From Phenylobacterium sp. (lineage in GTDB: Bacteria > Pseudomonadota > Alphaproteobacteria > Caulobacterales > Caulobacteraceae), in contig JAQGIX010000230.1 of NCBI GenBank assembly GCA_028290925.1, positions 1 through 19,384 on the forward strand: DNA of 19,384 nt. Reading direction: 5' to 3'. A model generated the notes under the pieces. It made no database searches. It was given only the letters and a program-made list of their open reading frames with translations, and was not told the DNA's origin. The position numbers and the translations under genes were made by a program. The first letter of the stretch is position 1; the number at the start of each line of letters is the position of its first letter. Below, in pieces: positions 1 through 6,505 of this stretch.

Positions 1-366
1 GGGCGTATTGAGGATCTCGGCGGCCGCGCCCGCGAGGGCGACCAGGCCCGCCGCGGTCCCGGTCTTCATGAGCGTCGGCGTCCTGGCCACGTAGCCGCGC
101 CGCTTGAGCTCGTTGCGGAGGTCGGCGAGGCTGTCGGTCTCGGCGAGCCGGAAGGCCGGCGGCAGGCGCGCGGCCTGGTAGACCTGCTCGATGTCGGCGA
201 CGGCGTCCGGATCGGCGGCGTGGGCCAGGGGCACGGCGCTCTTGGCGCGGCCGATGGGGCCGTCGTCGAGGGGGACCAGCCAGCCTGCGATCTCGACCAC
301 CCGCTGCGGCGCCACGGCGGCGACGATGGAGCGCTCCAGGCTTTCGATGTCGGCGGGTGGGATCAC
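1..366 (-). CDS. GNAT-like N-acetyltransferase, partial (3' part outside window)
   Basis: An open frame runs from a GTG at 366-364 to the window edge without a stop, giving 122 codons of an incomplete protein that begins VIPPADIESLERSIVAAVAP. The GTG overlaps the smpB stop in a GTGA arrangement (4 nt), which is typical of translational coupling. Visible features are a GWLVPLDDGPIGRAKSAVPL stretch (about residues 28-47), then AARLPPAFRLAE and LKRRGYVARTPTLMKTG. This order (GW..P...G...RA.S..PL, then LP.AFRL, then RGY...PTL) is what I recall from the N-terminal half of a class of GNAT acetyltransferases. The acetyl-CoA-binding motif would lie in the missing part. The substrate is unknown. Frame and start are well supported by the coupling; the family call is from memory of the pattern and is moderate. 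Confidence 0.6.
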   Translation of the reverse strand, partial: MIPPADIESLERSIVAAVAPQRVVEIAGWLVPLDDGPIGRAKSAVPLAHAADPDAVADIEQVYQAARLPPAFRLAETDSLADLRNELKRRGYVARTPTLMKTGTAAGLVALAGAAAEILNTP

Positions 367-821
367 CCCTTGTCCCGAAGCAATCTGGCCTTGTCGCGGG
401 CCCAGTCGCGGTTGGCCGTCGTCTCGCGCTTGTCGTGCATCTTCTTGCCCTTGGCCAGGGACACCTCGAGCTTGGCGATGCCGCGGTCGTTCCAATAGAG
501 CTTGGTGGGGATGATCGTGCGGCCGTCGCGCTGCACGGCGCCGATCAGCTTGTCGATCTCCTTGCGCTTGAGGAGCAGCTTCCGGTGGCGGCGAGGCTCG
601 TGGTTCCAGTGCGGGCCGGCCTGCTGGTAGGGCGGGATGTCGGCGTTGATCAGCATGATGTCGCGCCCCTGCACCGCCGCGTAGCTCTCGGCGATGTTGG
701 CCCGGCCGTTGCGCAGGGACTTCACCTCCGAGCCGGTGAGCATCAGGCCCGCCTCGAAGGTATCCTCCAAAAAGTAATCGAACCGCGCGCGGCGGTTCTC
801 GGCGATCAGCTTGCCGGTCAT
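363..821 (-). CDS. smpB: SsrA-binding protein SmpB
   Basis: SmpB binds tmRNA and brings it to ribosomes stalled on truncated mRNAs, so that trans-translation can release the ribosome and tag the product. The 152-residue protein has the usual length and signatures: the N-terminal IAENRRARFDYFLEDTFEAG, then LTGSEVKSLRNGRANIAESY, HEPRRHRKLLLKRKEI and the IPTKLYWNDRGIAKLEVSLAKGKK block. It ends in a basic tail (KRETTANRDWARDKARLLRDKG) of the kind that enters the mRNA channel. The ATG at 821 lies 1 nt after the dapA stop, and the stop overlaps the GTG of the next gene. It is therefore the middle gene of a dapA-smpB-GNAT operon. No strong Shine-Dalgarno site is visible, consistent with coupling to dapA. 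No ssrA gene was seen in the window. Confidence 0.97.
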   Translation of the reverse strand: MTGKLIAENRRARFDYFLEDTFEAGLMLTGSEVKSLRNGRANIAESYAAVQGRDIMLINADIPPYQQAGPHWNHEPRRHRKLLLKRKEIDKLIGAVQRDGRTIIPTKLYWNDRGIAKLEVSLAKGKKMHDKRETTANRDWARDKARLLRDKG

Positions 822-822
822 G

Positions 823-1707
823 TCAGATCAGCCCCGCGTCCCGCATGGCGGCCAGGACCTCGGTGCGGGCGGCCTCCGAGCAGGGCACGATCGGCAGCCG
901 CGCTTCCTCCGCGCAGAGGCCGAGGTGGGCGAGCGCGAACTTGGTGGGCGACGGCGAGGCGTCGGTGAACAGCGCCCGGTGCAGCCGCACCAGCCGGTCC
1001 TGGCCGTAGAGCGCGCCCTTCCACTGGCCGCCGAGCGCGTCGTTGTAGAAGGCCGCGCAGTGCTCGGGAGCGACATTGGCGGTCACCGAGATGCAGCCGT
1101 GGCCGCCGTGCGCCATGTAGCCCAGCGCCGAGGGATCGTCGCCCGACAGCATCACCCAGTCCTCGCCGCACGTCAGCCGCTGGAAGCTGGCGCGGGCCAT
1201 GTCGCCGGTGGCGTCCTTGATCCCGACCATGTTGGGCAGCTTGGACAGCCGGGCGAGCGTGTCGTTGGAGATGTCGACGCTGGTCCGCGAGGGGACGTTG
1301 TAGATGATCACCGGCAGCTGCACGGCGTCGTTGATCGCCTGGTAGTGGGCGTAGAGCCCCTCCTGGCTCGGGCGATTGTAGTAGGGCGTCACCACCAGGG
1401 CGGCGTCGGCGCCCACCTGCTTGGCGTGGCGGACCAGCTCGATCGCCTCGTCGGTGGCGTTGGAGCCGGCCCCGGCGATCACGGGCACGCGGCCGGCGGC
1501 CGTCTTGACGCACAGCTCGACCACCCGGCGGTGCTCGTCATGGCTCAGGGTGGCGCTCTCGCCGGTGGTGCCGACCGGCACCAGGCCGTGCACGCCGCCC
1601 GCGATCTGGCGCTCGACCAGGCGCACGAAGGCGTCGTCGTCGACCTCGCCGTCGCGGAAGGGTGTCACCAGCGCCGGAAGGACGCCGCGGAACAAAGGCT
1701 CGGTCAT
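823..1707 (-). CDS. dapA: 4-hydroxy-tetrahydrodipicolinate synthase
   Basis: DapA condenses pyruvate with aspartate semialdehyde, the first committed step towards diaminopimelate (peptidoglycan) and lysine. Start at ATG 1707 gives 294 residues, matching the family; an in-frame TTG at 1716 would add three residues and is less likely. Family motifs are all present: FRGVLPALVTPF at the N-terminus, PVGTTGESATLSHDEH holding the catalytic threonine pair, IIYNVPSRTSVD with the catalytic tyrosine and substrate-binding arginine, and VGIKDATGD with the Schiff-base lysine. It is the first gene of a minus-strand operon with smpB and is divergent from the lytic transglycosylase gene. A candidate housekeeping promoter lies upstream. 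Dihydrodipicolinate-synthase paralogs with other substrates exist, but the conserved active site supports true DapA. Confidence 0.95.
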   Translation of the reverse strand: MTEPLFRGVLPALVTPFRDGEVDDDAFVRLVERQIAGGVHGLVPVGTTGESATLSHDEHRRVVELCVKTAAGRVPVIAGAGSNATDEAIELVRHAKQVGADAALVVTPYYNRPSQEGLYAHYQAINDAVQLPVIIYNVPSRTSVDISNDTLARLSKLPNMVGIKDATGDMARASFQRLTCGEDWVMLSGDDPSALGYMAHGGHGCISVTANVAPEHCAAFYNDALGGQWKGALYGQDRLVRLHRALFTDASPSPTKFALAHLGLCAEEARLPIVPCSEAARTEVLAAMRDAGLI

Positions 1708-1737
1708 TTTACGCAAATTGCCGTGAAGGGGCCGCTT

Positions 1738-1767
1738 GTTAAGCGAAATTCAGAATTGGCGCGACAA
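1738..1767 (-). promoter_or_regulatory. Possible housekeeping promoter for dapA
   Basis: On the minus strand a TTGTCGC (1767-1761) is followed after 16 nt by GCTTAAC (1744-1738). This resembles the Caulobacter housekeeping consensus (TTGACGS, then GCTANAWC), although the spacer is slightly longer than usual for that consensus. It ends about 30 nt before the dapA ATG in the divergent 139-bp region. This is a pattern match by eye only. Confidence 0.3.
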
Positions 1768-1846
1768 TATGAGGGAGTGGGCCAAGCCCGCAATGTTCGT
1801 ATCACTACCCCCGAGGGTGGGGGCTTTCGTCCGTTGGGGATCGCAG

Positions 1847-3943
1847 TTGAACGCCAAGGCCCGTAAGATTCTGCTGATCGCGGGAAGCGTCCTGGTGGCG
1901 AGCGCCGCAGCGCGCGCCCAGCCGGTCGATCCCATCGGCGACCTGCTGCAGGGCGCGCCGCCCGAGGCGCCCGTCGAGGCGGCCGCGGTGATCCACTCCG
2001 GCTCCGGCACGCTGAGCGCCGCCGACGCGGTCTTGATTCGCCGGGCGATCGACGCAGCCCGGCACGGCGACGTGAACGGGGCCCGCGCGGCGCGCGACGG
2101 CCTGACCGATTCCCTGGCCCGCAAGGTCGCCAGCTGGGTGCTGGCTGATTCGGACGGCGATTCGATCGGCTTCTTCGAACTCGACCAGACACGGCGCCAG
2201 CTCGCCGACTGGCCGCACGCCCAGCGCTGGCGGGCGCCGGCCGAGCGGATGATCGAGACCTCCGGCAAGTCGCCGGCGGAGATCGTCGCCTGGTTCGCGC
2301 AGAACGATCCCAACACCGCCCAAGGCGCCATGGCCCTGGCATCCGCCTACAAGATGCTCGGCCGCCAGCCGGACGCCCAGGCGCTGATCCACCGCTGGTG
2401 GCGCGACAAGAGCTTCGACGCCGATGCGCAACGCACCATGCTGTCGCGGTTCTCCGACCTGCTGACCCCCGACGACCACGTCCGCCGGGTGGACGTGCTG
2501 CTCTACAATCCGCAGAGCCAGGCGGCGCGGGACCTGTTGCCGCTGCTGCCGGCCGACCAGCAGGCCGCCGCCCTGGCGCGGATCGCGTTGCGCACCAACG
2601 CCTCGAACGCCAACGAGCTGGCCGCCGCCCTGCCCGCGACGCTGGCCAACAGCCCCGGCGTGGTCTTCGAGCGCGCCGCCTACCTGCGCCGCCACAACCT
2701 CGACAACCTGGCGCTGGCCCTGGTGAAGGACTTCCCGCGCCAGGTCACCACCTCCGAGCAGGCCAAGGTGATCTGGGAAGAGCGGCGCCAGCTGATCCTC
2801 GACGCCCTGAAGGCCGGCGACGCCAGGGCCGCCTACGCGGCGGCGGATTCCGGCATCGGGGTCGGCACGGAGGCCGCCGACGCCGAGTTCTACGCCGGCT
2901 GGATCGCGCTCACCCGGCTGAAGGAGCCGGAGACCGCGGCCAAGCATTTCGCGACCATCGACCGGATCGGCGTCTCGCCGATCACCCGGGCGCGGGCGCT
3001 CTATTGGGAAGGCCGCGCCGCGGAGGCGCGCCACGACCAGGCGGCGGCCGACGGCTTCTACGAGGCCGCGGCGGTGCACAACACCTGCTTCTACGGCCAG
3101 CTGGCCGGCGAGAAGCTGGGCCGCAAGCTGATCCTGGCCTCGGATCCGGCGATCACCCCGGCCGACCGGGCGCGGTTCGAAGCCCGCGAGGCGGTGCAGG
3201 CGACGCGGCTGCTCTACGACCTGGGCTACCGCGACCTCTACAGGACGTTCGTGCTCAACCTAGACGACCTGCTGCCGGCCAGCGCGGAACAGGCGCTGCT
3301 GGTCGACCTGGCGCGCGGCAACGGCGACCAGGACCTGTCCATGAAGGCGGCGCGGGGGGCGGCCCAGCACGGCTTCATCCTGCCGCAGCGGGCCTATCCG
3401 TACCTCACGCCGCCGGACGCGCCCGGCGGGGCGGAGGCGGCGCTGGTGCTGGCCATCACCCGCCAGGAGAGCGACTTCGACCCCCACGTCCGCTCCGGGG
3501 TCGGCGCGCGCGGCATGATGCAGCTGATGCCCTCCACCGCGGCGATCATCGCCAAGCGCCTGGGGGTCAGCTACTCCTCCGGCCGGCTTGACGAGCCGGA
3601 GTACAACATGCGGCTGGGCTCGAACTACCTGGGCCAGCTGGTGGACCGGTTCTCCGGCTCCTACGTCATGGCGGTGGCCGGCTACAACGCCGGGCCCGGA
3701 CGCCCGGCCCAGTGGTCCAGCTACTGCGGCGACCCGCGCGGCGGCTCGACCGATCCGGTGGACTTCATCGAGTGCATCCCGTTCTCCGAGACCCGCAACT
3801 ATGTGATGCGGGTGCTGGAGGCGACGCAGGTCTACCGCGCCAAGATCAACGGCGGCTCGGCCCCGATCACCCTGACCACCGACCTGCGCCGCGGGTCCTA
3901 CAACTACGCCGCCCAGGCCGCGCCGGCGGTGGTGACGAACTGA
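1847..3943 (+). CDS. Soluble (Slt70-type) lytic murein transglycosylase, secreted
   Basis: The enzyme cleaves peptidoglycan between MurNAc and GlcNAc with formation of 1,6-anhydroMurNAc, acting in the periplasm. From TTG 1847 the protein has 698 residues. The start is chosen because GGGGA lies six nt upstream and because it places a clean signal peptide at the N-terminus: NAKARK, hydrophobic ILLIAGSVLVASAA, then a likely ARA|QP cleavage. The frame is open back to ATG 1736, but starting there would bury the signal. The middle is alanine-rich and helical, as in the Slt70 superhelical ring. The C-terminal catalytic domain carries RQESDFDP (catalytic Glu near residue 541), GARGMMQLMPSTA, NMRLGSNYLGQL and AVAGYNAGPGRPAQW. 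It is divergent from dapA and convergent with a TetR gene. The family is clear; the exact paralog is not assigned. Confidence 0.93.
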   Translation: MNAKARKILLIAGSVLVASAAARAQPVDPIGDLLQGAPPEAPVEAAAVIHSGSGTLSAADAVLIRRAIDAARHGDVNGARAARDGLTDSLARKVASWVLADSDGDSIGFFELDQTRRQLADWPHAQRWRAPAERMIETSGKSPAEIVAWFAQNDPNTAQGAMALASAYKMLGRQPDAQALIHRWWRDKSFDADAQRTMLSRFSDLLTPDDHVRRVDVLLYNPQSQAARDLLPLLPADQQAAALARIALRTNASNANELAAALPATLANSPGVVFERAAYLRRHNLDNLALALVKDFPRQVTTSEQAKVIWEERRQLILDALKAGDARAAYAAADSGIGVGTEAADAEFYAGWIALTRLKEPETAAKHFATIDRIGVSPITRARALYWEGRAAEARHDQAAADGFYEAAAVHNTCFYGQLAGEKLGRKLILASDPAITPADRARFEAREAVQATRLLYDLGYRDLYRTFVLNLDDLLPASAEQALLVDLARGNGDQDLSMKAARGAAQHGFILPQRAYPYLTPPDAPGGAEAALVLAITRQESDFDPHVRSGVGARGMMQLMPSTAAIIAKRLGVSYSSGRLDEPEYNMRLGSNYLGQLVDRFSGSYVMAVAGYNAGPGRPAQWSSYCGDPRGGSTDPVDFIECIPFSETRNYVMRVLEATQVYRAKINGGSAPITLTTDLRRGSYNYAAQAAPAVVTN

Positions 3944-3979
3944 CTCCCTCTCCCCTCGGGGAAAAGGCCCGGCCGAGGG

Positions 3980-4615
3980 TCAGTCGACGACGTGGCCGTT
4001 GATCAAGCCGTCGAGGGTGATGCGGATCAGCTCCTCGCGGTCGGCCCAGCCGAAGTTGGGCCGCGCGGCCAGCAGGGCCACCACGCCGTGGCAGCACATC
4101 CACAGGGCCTGGGCGGCGGCGTCGGCGCTGCCGTTGCGCAGCCGGCCCACCGCGGCGATCTCGCGCACCACGCCGGCGAAGATGTCGTAGCACTGGGCCG
4201 AGAGGTCGGCCGCGGCGTCCGGGGCCCAGGTGGCGGTGGCCGGGCGCGGCACGGAATAGACCAGCTGGTAGGCGTTGGGATGAGCGATGGCCCAGCGCAT
4301 ATAGGCCTCCAGCATCATCTTCACCCGGACCACGGGGTCGATGGGCTTGGCGGCGAGGTCGCGGTTGCGCTCCAGCAGCACCTCGATGGTGCGCTCGCAG
4401 ATCTCCAGCAGGATCGCGCTCTTGTCGGGGAAGTGCATGTAGAGGGCGGTGGAGGAGACCCCCACCTCGTCGGCGATCTTGCGGATCGTGGCGCCGTCAT
4501 AGCCGTCGACGACGAAGATGCGCTCCGCCGCCTCCAGGATCTCCGCGCGCCTCAGATAACCGTCACCCTTCGCCTTGCGTGAGGATCGACGGGTCGTGGT
4601 TCCAGCAGCCGTCAC
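3980..4615 (-). CDS. TetR/AcrR-family transcriptional regulator
   Basis: Probably a ligand-responsive DNA-binding repressor. From GTG 4615 it has 211 residues. An N-terminal basic stretch (TTTRRSSRKAKGDGYLRR) is followed by AEILEAAERIFVVDGYDGAT and the helix-turn-helix IRKIADEVGVSSTALYMHFPDK. The C-terminal part contains MRWAIAHPNAYQLVYS, as in TetR proteins with a WHG-type C-terminal domain. The start is uncertain: in-frame GTG 4633 (with GGGGG upstream) and TTG 4675 are alternatives that extend it by up to 20 residues. It is convergent with the lytic transglycosylase and divergent from the methyltransferase pair, so those genes or its own promoter are the nearest candidate targets. The ligand cannot be told from the sequence. 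Confidence 0.9.
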   Translation of the reverse strand: MTAAGTTTRRSSRKAKGDGYLRRAEILEAAERIFVVDGYDGATIRKIADEVGVSSTALYMHFPDKSAILLEICERTIEVLLERNRDLAAKPIDPVVRVKMMLEAYMRWAIAHPNAYQLVYSVPRPATATWAPDAAADLSAQCYDIFAGVVREIAAVGRLRNGSADAAAQALWMCCHGVVALLAARPNFGWADREELIRITLDGLINGHVVD

Positions 4616-4748
4616 TTGATCTATCCAATCCACCCAGCCCCCGGTCAGCGGACCCCAATTCTGAGGGTGTGACAAGCCCGTAACGCAAGCGCCTCACATG
4701 GGGCGGGCGCACTGGACGAAGCGCCAGGCGAACGCGTATGGCGCTCCC

Positions 4749-5666
4749 ATGACGAGCTCCGGTCCAAATGTCGCAGACGCGCCCCTGGTGATGCGCACCC
4801 GGGGCTGGGGCGACTACGCCCTGCTGGATAGCGGCCATGGCCGCAAGCTGGAGCGCTACGGCCTCTACACCGTGGTGCGGCCCGAGCCGCAGTGCCTGTG
4901 GGCGCCGCGGCTGGACGCGGCGGTCTGGGAGGCGGCCGATGCGGTCTTCGAACCCTCCGACGAGGACGAGGCCGGACGTTGGCGGTTCAAGGGCCGCACG
5001 CGCGAAAGCTGGCCGCTGGCCTGGGGCGGGGTGAGGTTCCACGGCCGGTTCACCAATTTCCGGCACCTGGCCTTCTTCCCGGAGCAGGCGGCGAACTGGG
5101 AATGGCTGGGCGCGCAGGTGCGCGCCGCGGTCGGCCAACCCAAGGCCGAACAACCCCGCGTGCTGAACCTGTTCGGCTATACGGGCGTGGCCAGCCTGGT
5201 GATGGCGCAGGCCGGGGCGGCGGTGACCCACGTGGACGCCTCGAAGAAGGCGGTGGCCTGGGCCCGCGAGAACGCCGAGCTGGCGGGCCTGGCCGAGAAG
5301 CCAATCCGCTGGATCACCGAGGATGCGCGCAAGTACGTGCAGCGCGAGGTGCGGCGCGGCTCCAAGTACGAGGGGATCATCCTCGATCCGCCGAAATATG
5401 GCCGAGGACCGGGCGGCGAGGTGTGGCGGCTGTTCGACGACTTGCCTGAACTTGCGCGGCTATGTGGTGAACTTCTTTCGGAAAACGCCGCCTTCCTGGT
5501 GCTGAACGCCTATGCCGAGCGGATCTCCGGGGCCGCGCTCTCCGGCCTGCTGGCCGACATCCTGAAGGACCGCGGCGGACGCATCGAGTGGGGCGAGCTG
5601 GCGCTGACCGAAGACGCCGGCGACCGGCAGATCGGCATGAGCTTCTTTGCGCGGTGGACGCCATGA
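4749..5666 (+). CDS. Class I SAM-dependent methyltransferase, COG1092 (RlmI/RlmK-like)
   Basis: Predicted to transfer methyl groups from SAM, most likely to a base in rRNA. From ATG 4749 it has 305 residues; ATG 4698 in the same frame adds 17 residues that look unlike a domain, and neither start has a clear Shine-Dalgarno site. An N-terminal region with LLDSGHGRKLERYG and VVRPEPQCLWAPR precedes the Rossmann fold: motif I VLNLFGYTGVASLVMAQAG, motif II VTHVDASKKAVAWARENAELAGL, the aspartate in ITEDARKYVQRE, and motif IV IILDPPKYGRGPGGEVW. The DPPKYGRG block is typical of the COG1092 group, whose E. coli members methylate 23S rRNA. The stop overlaps the start of the next methyltransferase gene (ATGA), so the two form an operon. 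The precise target is unknown. Confidence 0.9.
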   Translation: MTSSGPNVADAPLVMRTRGWGDYALLDSGHGRKLERYGLYTVVRPEPQCLWAPRLDAAVWEAADAVFEPSDEDEAGRWRFKGRTRESWPLAWGGVRFHGRFTNFRHLAFFPEQAANWEWLGAQVRAAVGQPKAEQPRVLNLFGYTGVASLVMAQAGAAVTHVDASKKAVAWARENAELAGLAEKPIRWITEDARKYVQREVRRGSKYEGIILDPPKYGRGPGGEVWRLFDDLPELARLCGELLSENAAFLVLNAYAERISGAALSGLLADILKDRGGRIEWGELALTEDAGDRQIGMSFFARWTP

Positions 5667-6451
5667 GCCCGAAGATCACCTCGCTGGCCAATCCGACGGT
5701 GAAGGCGGTGCGGGCCCTGCATCTGCGCAAGGCGCGCGACGCGACCGGCCTGTTCGTGGCCGAAGGGTTGAAGACGGTCACCGAGGGGGTCGAGCTGGGG
5801 CAGAGCCCGCAGATCCTGCTCTACGGGGCGGAGGCCGCCGGCCATCCGCTGCTCAAGAAGGCGCTGGCGGCGACGGCGGACGCCGGCGGCGAGGCGATCG
5901 AGGTCACCGAGGCGATCCTCGCCAAGGTCTCGCGGCGGGACAATCCGCAGGCGGTGGTGGGCGTGTTCAGGCAGGTGTTCCGGCCATTGGACGCGATCGA
6001 GCCGCAGGCGGCCGGCGCGTGGGTGGCGCTGCACCGGGTGCGCGATCCGGGCAACCTCGGGACCATCGTGCGCACCGCCGACGCGGCCGGCTGCGGCGGG
6101 GTGATCCTGGTCGGCGAATGCTGCGATCCCTATTCGGTGGAGGCGGTGCGGGCGACCATGGGGTCGATCTTCGCCGTGCCGCTGACGCAGGCGTCGGAGG
6201 CCGAGTTCGCGGCCTGGCGGGCGCGCTGGCCCGGCTCGGTGGTTGGCGCGTTGCTGAGCGCCACGGTGGACTACCGCGCCGCGGCCTACCAAGCGCCGTC
6301 GCTGCTCTTGATGGGCAACGAGCAACAGGGCCTGCCGCCGGAGATGGCGCGGCTCTGCGACGTCAACGTGAAGATCCCCATGCGCGGCCGCGCCGACAGC
6401 CTGAATCTCGCCGTGGCGACGGGCGTGATGATCTACGCCGCGACGGGCTGA
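5663..6451 (+). CDS. SpoU/TrmH-family RNA 2'-O-methyltransferase
   Basis: A SPOUT-class (trefoil-knot) enzyme expected to methylate a ribose 2'-OH in rRNA or tRNA. It has 262 residues from ATG 5663, chosen because ATGA overlaps the preceding stop by 4 nt. The N-terminal part (ITSLANPTVKAVRALHLRKARDATGLFVAEG) is the substrate-binding domain common in this family. The three SpoU motifs are present: RVRDPGNLGTIVRTADAAG (residues 125-143, with the conserved Asn and Arg), LLLMGNEQQGLP (about 214-225) and IPMRGRADSLNLAVA (238-252). The last two form the SAM-binding knot. Coupling to a second RNA methyltransferase suggests joint expression for ribosome or tRNA maturation. It is convergent with hrpB. 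The modified nucleotide cannot be assigned from sequence alone. Confidence 0.93.
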   Translation: MSPKITSLANPTVKAVRALHLRKARDATGLFVAEGLKTVTEGVELGQSPQILLYGAEAAGHPLLKKALAATADAGGEAIEVTEAILAKVSRRDNPQAVVGVFRQVFRPLDAIEPQAAGAWVALHRVRDPGNLGTIVRTADAAGCGGVILVGECCDPYSVEAVRATMGSIFAVPLTQASEAEFAAWRARWPGSVVGALLSATVDYRAAAYQAPSLLLMGNEQQGLPPEMARLCDVNVKIPMRGRADSLNLAVATGVMIYAATG

Positions 6452-6505
6452 TCGCTGAATCACACGCCCTAAGGTGATCCATCCGGGCCAAGAGCTGACC
6501 GCCCT

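Noticed and set aside
3951..3962. TCCCCTCGGGGA as a terminator between the lytic transglycosylase and TetR genes
   Set aside because: The stem is only four or five pairs with a very small loop and there is no T-run on either strand.
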